The notes under the pieces are model-generated. The model had not been told where the DNA came from and did no database searches. It was given only the letters and a program-made list of their open reading frames with translations. The position numbers and the translations under genes were made by a program. DNA of 64,000 nt, from contig JALMQS010000085.1 in the NCBI GenBank assembly GCA_024734495.1, positions 26,907,766 through 26,971,765 on the forward strand, written 5' to 3'. The first letter of the stretch is position 1, and each line of letters starts with the position of its first letter. Of this stretch, positions 1 through 10,945 are shown in pieces. Source of the stretch: Forficula auricularia. Taxonomy: Eukaryota > Arthropoda > Insecta > Dermaptera > Forficulidae.

Positions 1-985
1 CAGACGGCAATTATAAATATTGGAGATGAGCAAAGAGAAGCCAAAATAAAAAAGGTGTAAGACAAGGATGTGTGCTGTCACCCATGATTTTCAACTTATA
101 CATAGAAGAAGCGATTAAAGAATTCAAAGACAAAATTGATACAGGTATCGAAATCCAAGGTCAAAAGATTGCTATGTTAAGATTTGCCGATGACATTGCC
201 CTTCTAGGAAGCAATAAAAAAGAATTAGAGGACGCCTTGAATGGAATTAACCAAATCCTAATAGAAGAAATCAAAATGAAAATAAACAAGAATAAAACCA
301 AGGTCCTAGTATGTACAAAAAAGAACAAACGAGACAGGAATGCATCAAAATTAACCAAGAAAACCTAGAAGGAGTTAAGGAATTCCGCTACCTAGGAAGT
401 AAAATAACATGGGATGGGAGGAGCGAAAACGAAATTAAATCAAGAATTGCCCAAGCAAAAATGGGGTTTAATTCAAAACAAAAACTACTATGCTCCTCCT
501 CAATCAGCTTAGAAAACAGGAAGTTGCTATTGAAGACATATGTATGGAGCATAGCCATGTACGGGTGTGAAACCTGGACAATTAGAGAAGCGGAGAGAAA
601 GAGATTGGAGGCTTTCGAAATGTGGTGCTACAGAAGAATGATGAATATCAAATGGATGGATAAAATTACAAATGAAGAAGTTCTTGGAAGAATCGGAGAA
701 AGAAGAACATTGTGGAAGAGTCTGAAGAAGAGAAGAGGTCAGATGATGGGGCACACACTGAGACATGGGGGACTGCTTAGGGATATCTTGGAAGGGGAGG
801 TGGGAAAGAAAAGGGGAAGGGGAAGACCCAGATTAGAATATTTCAACCAAATAATTGGGGATATGGGATGCCAGACATTTAGAGAGGTCAAACAGCTGGC
901 TGGGGCAGAGTCGAGTGGAGATGGATTGTTGCATCAAACCAGTCTTAGGACTGTATACTCAATGATGATGATTATCTATGCGAAC
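1..985 (+). mobile_element. RTE-like LINE, reverse transcriptase C-terminal half, frameshifted
   Basis: This is the 3' part of a non-LTR retrotransposon. The reading frame shows the RT core (GVRQGCVLSP near 55-90, then RFADDIALL near 178-205, the catalytic Asp-Asp box), the YLG motif near 390 and a C-terminal region with YGCETW and a basic tail. The coding sequence is broken by at least two frameshifts, near base 50 and between 311 and 368, so it is inactive. The 5' end lies outside the window. The 3' end finishes in short TGATGA repeats near 960-975, a tail type common in RTE elements. A 5'-truncated second copy lies at 6805-7275. Clade assignment is inferred from motif resemblance only. Confidence 0.85.
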
Positions 986-1284
986 AAGGATTTTCTGCTT
1001 TACTAATAATTAAAAACAAGTCTAGGAATCGATTGAAAGTAAGTGGTGATATGCGTGTAGCTTTGAGCAAAAATATCACCCCAAGAATTCAAGAACTTGT
1101 ACATAACATGCAACCTCAAAAATCTCATTGATGCAAACATAATTATTTACTAAAAATTATATGTTTTCAATAACTATAACAATGTTAATTAATGTTATTT
1201 TTGAATTTTATGATTATGTTAAACGTTTCGATTAAAGATTATTTTTAGATTGTTTGAGTTTATTTTTTAACCTTGTGGTCCCTG
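986..1284. other. AT-rich spacer, no gene seen
   Basis: No open frame, RNA gene or clear repeat was recognised here. Confidence 0.5.
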
Positions 1285-1523
1285 CTAATAATAACGAAAT
1301 CAAAATGGTTATATAAATTTATAATGTACTTTATCTGACATTTCTATGATAAAATATATACAAGCTCGATCAACCTTGCCAGATTTGTCAAACGAGGACG
1401 GGATTGGCTAGTAGTGGAACATAAACAGCAAAAAGTTTTGGGCTTATGAATTATGAATCTTTATTGTCTGTTCTATATAGTCTAGCATTAACTTTTTGCT
1501 AGTATTGTCGCGAAACAACTACC
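1285..1523 (-). mobile_element. TTAA-family element, truncated
   Basis: This sequence matches in reverse the left part of the complete elements at 5958-6670 and 31108-31823. The shared parts are the segment with GCAAAAAGTTTTGGGC and the terminal AGGTAGTTGTTTCGCGAC, seen here reversed and ending at about 1523. The outer TTAA is lost and the inner side is truncated. Confidence 0.7.
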
Positions 1524-1636
1524 TCATCTAGCTTATTCGATTCTCTCTCTATAGTTCATCGTATTAATAAACAAATTACCTTTATTTTTTCTATTTCTTA
1601 TCAATTGTAATTGCGATTTTATTATTAAATGTAATT

Positions 1637-1722
1637 TCATGTGTATACATTTTTTTTATGTTTATTTAGAAATTCTTGACTAATAAAATTCGTTTTACAA
1701 TTACAGCATACAAAAAGTGGAC
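1637..1722 (-). CDS. Finger-like second exon (CCNC motif)
   Basis: The polypyrimidine acceptor ends in CCAG. The exon carries the CCNCK motif, a phenylalanine, a leucine and a histidine spaced like a degenerate C2H2 finger, and stops at TGA 1637-1639. The exon at 24134-24011 is clearly related (PLHLCCNCKMMFISEEFLEMH) and also reaches a stop soon after the histidine. Confidence 0.5.
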
Positions 1723-4700
1723 CTGGAAAAAAAATGTTTAAGATTAGTGATAGAAATCTCAATTTTATTTCTAATTATATAACAACAGTTTCTAATTATA
1801 ATTATAGTGATGCAAATATTATTTAAGTGAAAAAAATATTTTAAGTCTCGGCTGAAATCTGTATTTTTAATAAGATATTCTCAGTCGCACAACGTTTCGA
1901 CACTTATTTTCATGTTGTTTTCAAGTGATTGTAAAGTCATTAGGGGCCATCTTTAAATTTCACGTCCCACAGTAAGGGGGAGGGGTTATTTCAAATTTGA
2001 CACAAAATGTGACAGGGGAGCCCCGGGGGTCTTAAAAATTGTGATGTCTCAAAAGTCAAAAAATTATTTAATTTATCATTTAATCATTTAAAATTTTCAA
2101 ATATATTTTTTAGATTTCAGGTTATTTTTTATTTTTATTTTTTTTTATTTTATTTATATTTAAATGTATTTTTGATACATATATATTTCAATATTTACAA
2201 ATCTTAATACTAAAGTTATAATATTTCCAAATAAGAAATGTTCAACTGTCCCTCTTAAGATATATTCTAACTTGGTTCTTAAATTGAATCAGACTTGATG
2301 CATTTCTTACTTCAGCTGGTAAAGAATTAAATTCCTCAAGTCCTCTAAAATATAATGAATTTCTTGTGCTCTCTTTCCTCGCCCTCTCAATAAATATATT
2401 GTCTCTAATTCGTGTCACATGGTCATGGATCTCATTGACCAATGTGAAATTCAGATAGGCTGGCAGCTGGCTATGATATAATTTATATACAAAACACATT
2501 GTCTGTAAAAATAAGAATTGCTTCACATTCATAAGTCCTAAGCTTTCCAGCATACTACTTATTGATGTATATCTGTCACATTTTAATATAAATCTCATGC
2601 ATCTATTTTGTAAGAGTTGCAACTTATCAATATTCTCCTGAGTGCCAAAATATAATATTGTAGGACAGTAAGAGAAACTAGGACTAATTATAGTTCTATA
2701 CACCTTAATTCTAGTGTTCATATTCAAATTATTACAAGCTCCACCAAAGTATTGCACTTTTCTGTTTACATTCTTCAAGAGCTCACTATGATGACTCTTA
2801 AAGTTCAACTTCGAGTCACCCACTACTTCGAGGTATTTAAATGAATCCACATATTCCAAATTTACACCATTCAGATAGATTGGACTTAATCCTTCTCCAC
2901 CCACCCCCAATTGGATTACTTTAGATTTCGTACAATTTATAAACAGTTTATTCATATTTAGCCAGTCTTCCAACTCCCTAAGGGTTCCATTCATTTTCTG
3001 ACAAGCCCTCTCAACATCACAATCCTCCACTGATATTAGTGTATCATAGGCAAACAGATTTATAAATACATCATCATTAATACAGTTACAAATGTCATTG
3101 ATATATAATACAAACAACAATTATTATTATTTCAACCTGAAAATGTTGGTAAAATAAATCTAGACAAAAAATTGCAATCAAGCAATTTTTAGCAAAAAAG
3201 ATTTTTTTTAGTCACTCTACGTTTACTTGAACTATTTTTTTTTTTATAAATGTCTTAGATTTATAGATATCCAGCATTTTCCATGATATTTCTGAGGATT
3301 CGCATCATATCCTGTCATGGAAAATGCTAGATATCTATAAATCTAAGAGTGTTAACAAAAAATTGCTTCAACAAAATTTTCTAGAGAATTAGATAGGAAT
3401 CAAGTTTCTACGGCAAATCGGAAGGTTTGAAAAATTTTAATTTTTGATTTTCTTCATTTTTTGACATTTTTTAGCACCCATCAAAAAACTCTTCCTGGTA
3501 AATTTTGAAATTTTTTTGATCACCGGTTTAAAAGTTATCTAATTTTGAAAAAAAAATAATATTTTTTTCTAGGTTTTTCCACATAACTTCTTCTAAAAAT
3601 AGTCCAAATTCAAAGTTTTTTTTTTGAAATTTTTGTTTTTTTTTACATACTTTGTAGAAAAAAATACAAAAAAATTATTTAAAGTGTTTTTATGTGCGAT
3701 TTTTTGAGTTTGAACATTTTAATCTTGTTTTTAAAACTGTATGTACTCTTCGATTTTTTAAATATTTTTTTTATTTTAAAATTCTATTCATTTTACAAAT
3801 TTTAAGACTGGGTGGATAGTGATCCTAAGATAATTACTATTTTTTTTTCTATTTTTTAAAATTTCGAAAAAAATTTATTTTCTATTACTTAACTATTATT
3901 AAAACCACTTTTTGGTATTGAGCTCTCTTTTTGAATGAAGAAATCAAAAATTTAAATTTTTCAAAACCGTTCGATTTAAAAAAATTGAGCGAAACCAAGG
4001 CATTTCGCTCTACACAAAAGCTCTAATAAGTGAACGTCGAAAAAATTATATTTTTCGAGATAATAATTGTTTTGTCAAAATGTCTGTTAGTCTGTCTGTT
4101 AGTCTGAGCGTTACCAACTTTTTTGTGGACGAGCTAGCTCAAAAACTAATAAGAATATCGAAACCAAATTTCACAGGTAGTTTTGGTCCATTGAGATTAA
4201 GAGCTGATTAGATTTTTGTGCATATCGACCCAAAATTAAGGGGGGTGGAGGGGGTTAAAAATTAAAAATCTAGGCCATTTGAACGAACTTAACCAAATGT
4301 TGTATACATAATCACTGGGACGCCAGAAGTCTAAAAATGAAAAAACTAACCGCCCAAAATTGGTGGGGGAGGGGGGTGTAGGGTCAAAAAATGAAAATAT
4401 AGGCTCTTGTTCCAAACTCAACCAAATTTTGTATACATAATGAGTGCGACCCCAGAAGTCTAAAAATGGAAAAACTAACCGCCGAAAATGCTGGGGGGGG
4501 GGGGGTGTCAAAAAATGAAAATATAGGCTCTTGTTCCAAACTCAACCAAATTTTATATTCATATCCGTGCTCACATAGTAATCTAAAAATGCAAAAACTA
4601 ACCCTTTTAATTGAGAGATGTTTGTGAGAGGTCAGTGATCCTAATTAGATCAATGTCCTCATAATGTTATTATTAATTGAATGAAATGAAAATTTGCTGT

Positions 4701-5654
4701 ATTTATACTGTTGTGTTTGTACTATCTGTACTACGTTGCGCATATCTAGTGAGAGCACACCAAGATTAAATGTACCATTTTATATTTCATATAATTTTGT
4801 ATATTATGATAAAATCCATAACAACTCTGCCTGCGTACAATTTATTTATAAAATTAATTGTGTCGCTAATACTATAAGATATAATTTTATAATTAACAAC
4901 TTTGGATTTTTTGTAAAAAAAATGTTTATTGTATTTTTACATGTGTGCTCTATCGCTTTTTTCAGCTCTTAGGAACTGATGATGGCATTATTTAATTAAA
5001 GCCGAAACGTTTTCCATAATTGGAAGTTTTTTATTCAGCAGAGGCTACCCATTGGCTGAATCCCTCTCCATTACTTAATTATAATATATATTAAATTTAA
5101 TTGCATTTATTTGAGGATAACTCAAAAAGAGTAATAAAAAGGGGAGGGAATTTCTGGCGCCTGACAACCCCCCCCCCCCCCACAACCACCACATAAGCAA
5201 TTGCGCCACTATAATCCCCATTTTTTAAAATGGCTATCTAAAATTTCTACCAGAATAGTTAAAATAAAAATTTAAAATTGTTAAATTTTGACAAATTAAA
5301 TAAATATATAAAATGATAAATCGTGAATCAATCATTATAGCTGTATTGGGGGTCATCTTTTTAAAATGGTGACCTAAAATTTTCAAACGAAAGCCAAAAA
5401 TTAAAAAAGCAAATATCGAAAATGTTAAATATTTATGTTTATTTACAAACTAATAATAAACAATCATTTAAATAAATAAATAAATTTTAGATAGGACAAA
5501 TAAACAAAATATTTTAGCAAGCAATTAAACATTCAAAGTTGAAACCAAAATTTATCTTAGAGGAATTATTAAAAAAATTTACAAAGTTGATAACTAATAG
5601 CATAATACCTGTATAGATTGGATAATTGTTGGGGTTATTGGAAATTGAATTCAT
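1637..5654 (-). CDS. Two-exon small gene of the zinc-finger family, possibly a 3'-truncated relic
   Basis: Exon 1 (5654-5609) encodes MNSISNNPNNYPIYT plus one base and ends at CAG|GTATTA. Exon 2 starts after TTTTCCAG at 1722 and reads on in phase: G|GT, then PLFVCCNCKTNFISQEF and a LNKHKK tail, to a TGA at 1637-1639. The product would be 43 residues with one finger-like CCNC motif. Two observations support reality: exon 1 has a relative at 38569-38638 and exon 2 has a relative at 24011-24134, next to a zinc-finger array and with the same acceptor phase. The intron of about 3.9 kb contains a LINE and other repeats. The normal continuation into a finger-array exon is absent here, so this may be the 5' remnant of a larger gene, or the array may lie beyond the window start. 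Confidence 0.45.
2242..3125 (-). mobile_element. Jockey/CR1-like LINE fragment, RT C-terminal part
   Basis: An open frame of about 290 codons begins with LFVLYINDI, followed by a damaged catalytic box (FAYD in place of FADD). It continues through the thumb region (NINKLFINCTKSK-like) and a C-terminal segment typical of Jockey and CR1 reverse transcriptases, ending at 2242. It is 5'-truncated at about 3125. The mutated Asp box shows the copy is dead even though the frame is open. It lies in the intron of the two-exon gene 1637-5654 and on the same strand. Confidence 0.8.
3243..3356. repeat. Short palindrome, fragment of fold-back family C
   Basis: TTAGATTTATAGATATCCAG near 3257 is mirrored by CTAGATATCTATAAATCTAA near 3328, with a loop of about 50 bases. 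The same words recur at 28040-28075, 33785-33830 and 55790-55860, so this belongs to a dispersed fold-back family. Confidence 0.7.
3357..3899. repeat. Low-complexity poly-T/A rich stretch, remnant of families C and D
   Basis: Long T and A runs with sentence-like fragments shared with families C and D. There is no coding signal. Confidence 0.4.
3900..4640 (-). repeat. Family D repeat with tandem core, reverse orientation
   Basis: This is the reverse complement of the elements at 38960-39640 and 45995-46945. The core near 4240-4600 holds about three copies of a unit of roughly 115 bases, each with a G-run or C-run, a TTTTTGCATTTTTAGAC-type segment and a TATGTATACAAAATTTGG-type segment. The open frames through it are by-products of the repeat. 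Confidence 0.75.
4972..5015 (+). ncRNA. Hammerhead-ribozyme-like motif
   Basis: GGAA (4972-4975) precedes CTGATGA (4976-4982), one extra T, stem GGC/GCC around a 14-base loop, then GAAAC (5004-5008) and TTCC (5012-5015), which can pair with GGAA. This is the order of a type I hammerhead with a minimal helix III. The extra base after CTGATGA departs from the classical core, so activity is uncertain. Confidence 0.35.
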
Positions 5655-5957
5655 AATCTCTATTTTATAATATTTTCTTAATCAAATAAAAATTTGCCGA
5701 AACTTGACACTGACATTTTGGATGACGGACTGAGATTCCAATGTTCATCGGTAGATGGCAGCACGACAAGCGGAATTTTCAAAGGAAATTGTGGGAGCTA
5801 AATAGTTGGAACTTTTGGCTTAGAAAAGCAGTTTATTAGTATTTAATCTTTACTTTTATCATTAAAACCCAAATCAGTGGGTATTTAAACTGGACCCTCA
5901 TAGAATTTCACCGGTTCAAGAACAAATGATAAATAAAAACATTATTTGTGGATATTG
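5016..5957. other. No gene except exon 5609-5654; poly-C tract
   Basis: Contains a poly-C tract at about 5167-5180 and AT-rich sequence. The candidate exon 1 and its conserved upstream block (5609-5756) are the only coding signal. Confidence 0.4.
5609..5654 (-). CDS. Candidate first coding exon of the 43-residue gene
   Basis: It contains the ATG at 5654 and 15 codons, ends in phase 1 and is followed by a GT donor. The NNPNNYPIYTG segment is repeated exactly at 38569-38602 in the same phase with a donor at the same place. Upstream, the segment CTGCCATCTACCGAT near 5742-5756 also has a counterpart (CTGCCACCTGCCGAT) upstream of the second copy, suggesting a duplicated 5' region. Confidence 0.5.
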
Positions 5958-6670
5958 TTAAGGTAGTTGTTTCGCGACAATACTAGCAAAAAGTTAATGC
6001 TAGAGTATATAGAATAGACAATAAGGATTCATAGTTCATAAGCCCAAAACTTTTTGCTGTTTATGTACCGATTCTAGCCAACCCCGTGCTCGTTTGACAA
6101 ATCTGGCACCATTGTAAGAGATTGAATATTTTTATATTAAAATGACAGATAAAATACATTTTAAATTTCTATAAAAATCGTTTTGTTATTTTTTAACAAA
6201 TGTAATCAACGCCTACGTTACACATTATGAAAATTATAATTTTGAAAAAATCCAGCGCATGCTCGCTTTATACATCTTTTGCTGGTTAAATAAATGCGGT
6301 GTTGCCAAATTGTTTTTAGTGTAATTTTTTTTATTCATTTTTCATTATTTATTATTATCTCAGAAACTGTGTTGTAACTATGAATCAAAATTGTCTTAAA
6401 ATATGTATTGACTATTGTTTAATGTTAGTTTAGTTTTTATAAAAATGGTAAGAAGGGTCTCTTAATTATAATTAAATATGTATAAATTTTCCGATATCCC
6501 GTATAGTGCAATGCTTAATATAAAAGTCGGAAAAATCTTTGGAATTTAATATCTCCCGAACTATATTGTGTATCGTTTTGCCACCAATCGATGCAGAAGT
6601 ATTTAAATAATAATCTGTTTAAATTTAGAAAAATCCTAAGAAAACCCATATGGTGAAATAACTACCTTAA
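5958..6670. mobile_element. Complete TTAA-flanked non-autonomous DNA element, 713 bp
   Basis: Both ends abut TTAA (5958-5961 and 6667-6670). The inverted ends read AGGTAGTTGTTTCGC and GTGAAATAACTACCT. There is no coding capacity. TTAA target duplication points to a piggyBac-type mobiliser, which is an inference. Other copies are at 1285-1523, 31108-31823, 39738-40264, 42475-42854, 50877-51215 and 54134-54309. Confidence 0.75.
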
Positions 6671-6804
6671 GTAAGCAAAACCTGAATGAAGTTGGTTGTC
6701 AGCATTTGCAACAATTATATAGCGGATTTCAAAAACATTTTTACGAGATATAAAGATAAGATAGATTAATTTATGGATTACTAATTTATTCGTAGAATAA
6801 CATT

Positions 6805-7275
6805 TCAGCTTAGCAAACAGGAAGTTGCTATTGAAGACATATGTATGGAGTATAGCCATGTACGGGTGTGAAACCTGACAATTGGAAAAGCGGAGAGAAA
6901 GAGATTGGAGGCTTTCGAAATGTGGTGCTACAGAAGAATGATGAATATCAAATGGATGGATAAAATTACAAATGAAGAAGTTCTTGGAAGAATCGGAGAA
7001 AGAAGAACCTTGTGGAAGAGTCTGAAGAAGAGAAGCGGTCAGATGATGGGGCACACACTGAGACATGGGGGACTGCTTAGGGATATCTTGGAGGGGGAGG
7101 TGGGAAAGAAAAGGGAAGGGGAAGACCCAGATTAGAATATTTCAACCAAATAATTGGGGATATGGGATGCCAGACATTTAGAGAGGTCAAACAGCTGGCG
7201 GGGGACATAGTCGAGTGGAGACGGATTGTTGCATCAAACCAGTCTTAGGACTGTATACTCAATGATGATGATGAA
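6805..7275 (+). mobile_element. RTE-like LINE, 5'-truncated second copy
   Basis: Nearly identical to 505-975 (the YGCET..., LEAFEMWCYRRMMN and HTLRHGGLLRD segments), with single-base differences that break the frame, and ending in TGATGATGATGA at 7261-7272. It starts abruptly at about 6805, as expected of a 5'-truncated LINE insertion. Confidence 0.85.
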
Positions 7276-7939
7276 CATTTCAAAACCTTATATTTAACAA
7301 GCGTTGAATAGGAGTGTTTATAGAGTAATATAGAGTGGGAGGCTCCATAAAAGGAGCCAATCTATTTTAGTATGTACGAATTATAGAGCTCTCGGCGGCT
7401 CGGAATGGACAATAAAAATGGCGAGAACCGCTCTTTTCAGCTCTATAATTAAATTATTAAAGAATTAACATAAAAATCAAAGAAATAAATTACTGGTTAA
7501 TTATATCTAGGCTACTTACATTTCAGGATTTTGAGTCGCGAAAGCAACCTTTCACAAAACATTGACTTCGAGAACTAGGTATATTTAATAATATTTTAAT
7601 CTATAAATTTGTAGGTTGGAAAATTTTCTAAATAAACGTTTAGCAGAAACCCTGTATGAATCTTTTATCTATGACAAAGGCTTTGAATGTCTTTGACTAT
7701 GATCTTTGAATAGCTTTTAAGGACTAAGAATAATGTTCTCCGAGCCGCTAGAGAGCGCTTTTCGATATTCGGTAGCCTTCCACTCCATATTACTATATGG
7801 GAGTGTCTCTTTTGAATTAAGTTCTGATTTAATAATAAATGCGGCCTTTTCCAACAGAAATTTAAACAAATTTGGGATTTCTATGAAAAAAGATTACCAA
7901 AATTTAAATGAAAATATATATTACTTTCATTTGCCACTA
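7276..7939. other. No recognised feature; small hairpin at 7378-7449
   Basis: A palindrome of AATTATAGAGCT and AGCTCTATAATT flanks about 50 bases at 7381-7449. A 71-codon frame at 7733-7948 runs into the hAT relic that follows but shows no recognisable motif. Confidence 0.3.
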
Positions 7940-8025
7940 CTTTTGTGAAGCAGAGTTTTCCGCAATGTCAATAATTAAAAATAAACCCAGGAACAGGCTA
8001 TCCATAAATGTATCGATATCTTCTT
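7940..8025 (+). pseudogene. hAT transposase C-terminal relic
   Basis: The frame reads CEAEFSAMSIIKNKPRNRLS, close to the hAT dimerisation block (CEQxFS...K...RNRL). It ends in unrelated sequence and no terminal repeats were found. Confidence 0.45.
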
Positions 8026-8114
8026 TCTTGCTTTAACAATTTAAAGTATTATTGAACAAGAACAACAATAATCACATAAAAAATAAATGTATGTTGTCCC
8101 TGTTCAACATATTT

Positions 8115-8557
8115 ACCAAATGATTTAGAAGAGGGATGGCAAAGAAAAAATCTAGGAGGCACAGTGATTGGATCAGAGAAGATATTCTGTTTAAAATAGA
8201 GGGACGAAGTGGCTATATGGCAGATACCGAAGATGGAATGAGAGATATGATTAAAGAATTGGAAAAATACACCCAAAACAATGATCTGTCAATTCATTGT
8301 AAAAAAAAAACCAAAATAATCTGCTTAAGGAATAGAGGAAGAAAAAATAAAAATATTGATTGGTATATAAACAAAAAAAAATAGACCAAGTGAATAATAT
8401 AAAATATTTGGGATACCTGTTTAACGAAAATAACAACCACAATAAACACATAGACAAGCAAATAAAGAAGGCAAAAAAAATATATACAACTTGGAGGATA
8501 ATAAAGAGAGCAAGGCTAAGAGAAGATTTAAATAAGAAAATTTACTTATTTGAGTGA
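8115..8557 (+). mobile_element. LINE family B fragment, RT Asp-box to thumb
   Basis: Two overlapping frames show a damaged Asp box (YMADTEDGMRDMIKELEKY), then KTKIICLRNRGRKNKN, then IKYLGYLFNEN and a basic helix. This is the usual RT-to-thumb order. The element is interrupted at about 8560 by LINE family A, and its 3' part resumes at 10130-10945. A third fragment lies at 16090-16440. Confidence 0.7.
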
Positions 8558-8930
8558 CTAATGAGAATGAAGAGGATCTCCAAGCCCTTCTGGACGCATT
8601 TAACTCTAACTCGTACGGCTCAACATGAAAATATCAACGACCAAGACAAAATCTATGGTCATAGCGAAGACTCCTCTCACATGCAGCCTAGAAATAAACA
8701 ACACCCCGATAGAACAACTCTCAGAAATCAATTACCTGGGAGTTGAAATATCAAGCAAAAGGAATGTGGGAGATGAAGTAAGTCCCAAGTGGTCAAGGGT
8801 TGAGAATTTCAAGATGTCTGTATAGCCTGATTTGGAAAAACAAATACCTATCTCCAGAAGGCAAAGTACGTATATACAAAACCTGTGTCCGTCCGGTAAT
8901 TACTTATGGTGCCGAATCAAGAGCAGATAC

Positions 8931-9120
8931 AGGGGGGTCGGGTAGGCTAGGCGGTAGCATGACAGCGAGCTAACCAGGGGACCCGGGTTCGGAATCCGAC
9001 TCGAGGCATCCAGCTAAAATCTGACTCCCGGGAGTAGAGACAAAATTTGAAAAATAAATATATAGTATCGTAAAGTGGCTTATGGCTGAAAAAGGCCGAA
9101 AAGCCCAAAAAAAAAAAAAA
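8931..9120 (+). mobile_element. tRNA-derived SINE family 1, complete with target duplication
   Basis: It starts with a tRNA-like head (TAGGCTAGGCGGTAGCATG as A box and a B box around CCCGGGTTCGGAATCC) and ends in a poly-A run. AGAGCAGATAC occurs directly before (8920-8930) and after (9121-9131), an 11-base target duplication. A second copy on the other strand is at 13976-14152. Confidence 0.9.
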
Positions 9121-9192
9121 AGAGCAGATACGACTCTCACGAAACAATTTCTCAGAATAACAGAGATGAGGATCATAAAATCATTTAAAAAT

Positions 9193-9838
9193 CTAGAATC
9201 AATTAAATACTTGTACATAACTTTGATGTATGCATCAACAATTTGGAGGCCTATCGGAAAGATTAACATGGACAGACTAGAGAGAATTCAGCACAAAGTT
9301 ATGAGACAATTGGCATTCCTTTCGGGCAATCCTATGTCGAGGTTTGACCATGATTATGCTTCTACTCCTGAAACTTTCCGTCTGCCTTCTGTTTCTTCTT
9401 CTATGATTGCTTCTGACGTTTTGTTTTTGTATAAGATTAAGTCCAACCAGGTGAAATGTTCAGAACTTCAAAACCTGTTTCCTATACACAGTTCAAATTA
9501 TATATTAAGAAACAGATTACCATTTTATCGAGAGATGCCTTGCAGTAGGCACTCTGAAGCAAATACTGTATTCAGACTATCTCAATGTTACAATAATTTG
9601 TCACAACGACTGGATTTCTCATTAAGTATTAACAGAGCTGCAATTTTGCTCAAAAAGCTAACATTAATCTATGAGTGAACATTATATTGTATATTGTTAT
9701 TATGACGTATTATTAATATTGTTATATTTTATGAGTTATTTGAATGTGATATTTTGTTTTTTTATTGTTATTACCTTATTTTATAAGCTATTATAATGTA
9801 TGTATTATTAGGCATTAGCCGCTGAAATAAATGAATAA
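9193..9838 (+). mobile_element. Jockey/CR1-like LINE 3' fragment inserted in LINE A
   Basis: The frame to the stop at 9678 encodes the RT C-terminus (LYITLMYASTIWRP, LERIQHKVMRQLAFLSG, CYNNLSQRLDFSLSI). An AT-rich 3' UTR follows, ending in repeated AATAAATG near 9827-9840. Family A sequence resumes immediately after. Confidence 0.75.
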
Positions 9839-10129
9839 ATAAGAACTATCCACGGCAAGACCACACGAGACAAAATCCGCAGTGAAGACCTTAGTGAACA
9901 AAGCAAGATTCAAGACATAGCCGACTGGGTAGGCGTTCGAAGAAGGTGCTGGGCCGATCACATTGAGAGGATGTCTGAAAATCGTTCGCGACATCCGTCC
10001 ACAAGGAACAAGAAGCAGAGGAAGGCCAAAAAAAGATGGCATCAATCTTTTGTCACCGGCTAATTATGAAATTGAAAGAACAGGCGCAAGAGAAGAGTCA
10101 CTAATTAAATCAATTATAATGTATGAGTA

Positions 10130-10945
10130 GAAAATTGGGGGTGGGAGGAGAAAAAAGAAATAGAAAAGATACAAGGAGAAACTTTAAATAATGGGGGTGA
10201 AGAGAAACACACCGGGCTACATATGGTGTAGAGAGATCGTAAGAATCAAGCTAAGAACATACCAGGCGAAAAGACTAGTCAACTATTTACTAAACATAAT
10301 AGAAATTGAAGAAAGCAGATGGCCAAGGGTATGCCTAAGGGAAATAGTAAGAAACATCAGCAACAAGAATGATTCAAGATGGGGTGCCAATTTTAGAAGA
10401 AGATGGGAGAATGGGGAGAACCAGAAATACCTACAAAAGCTATGAGCTGGGAAGCGGAGAGGACAAGAGATACTATGGAAAAAGCTATAAAAAACGGCAG
10501 AGAACAAGAGATACAAGAGGACTGGACGAAAATAGAAAACTTTTCGTATTTTCCATATATACAAAAAAATCAAAGAAGAAATCGGAAGAGAGAATTACTC
10601 TGAGTGGAAGAATGTGAAAGAGAGGGAGATAAATGTATGGACAAGAGCGAGATGTGGCAACACTGTATAATCTAGGGAGATTCGGAAGGAATAGTGAAGG
10701 AGAAGAAGAAGAAGATGAAAGAAGAAAGGAAGATACTTGGAAGGGGTTGGAAGTTCAACTGAGGACTTAAGGGAACGATGGGGAGAAAAATAATGGAATT
10801 CCTGAAGCAGGAAGAAAAGAAAATTCGATGAAGGTCGCAAAAGAAAAGAGAAATTATATAGATTATGTTAATAAAACTATGTATAATTTGTACCAAAGTC
10901 CAAAATGGGTATGTACTTTTGTATAAATGGAATAAATAATAAATA
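10130..10945 (+). mobile_element. LINE family B, 3' part
   Basis: Frames at 10191-10617 contain the C-terminal region, beginning RNTPGYIWCREIVRIKLRTY and continuing through a Trp- and Arg-rich stretch (SRWGANFRRRWE). Several frameshifts interrupt it. A MWTRARCGN-like segment near 10635 and AATAAATAATAAATAAAT at 10929-10946 mark the 3' end. Confidence 0.65.

Larger units (their letters stand above)
8565..10110 (+). mobile_element. LINE family A fragment carrying two insertions
   Basis: The A-family sequence runs 8565-8930, 9121-9192 and 9840-10110. Its translation shows MKISTTKTKSMVIAKTP, then INYLGVEIS, then RIYKTCVRPVITYGAES, then ADTTLTKQFLRITEM, and finally a GKTTRDKIRSEDL and WADHIERMS tail. 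It is broken first by a SINE (8931-9120) and then by another LINE (9193-9838). The element itself sits inside LINE family B, giving three levels of nesting. Confidence 0.75.

Noticed and set aside
1860..1925. Minus-strand CTTGAAAACAACATG ... GTGTCGAAACGTTG as another hammerhead-like site
   Set aside because: The CTGANGA core is too altered (TTGAAAA) and the stem does not pair well; related words at 53140-53180 have the same problem.
8251..8457. Minus-strand frames opposite LINE family B
   Set aside because: Antisense shadows of the RT fragment, low-complexity Phe/Leu rich.
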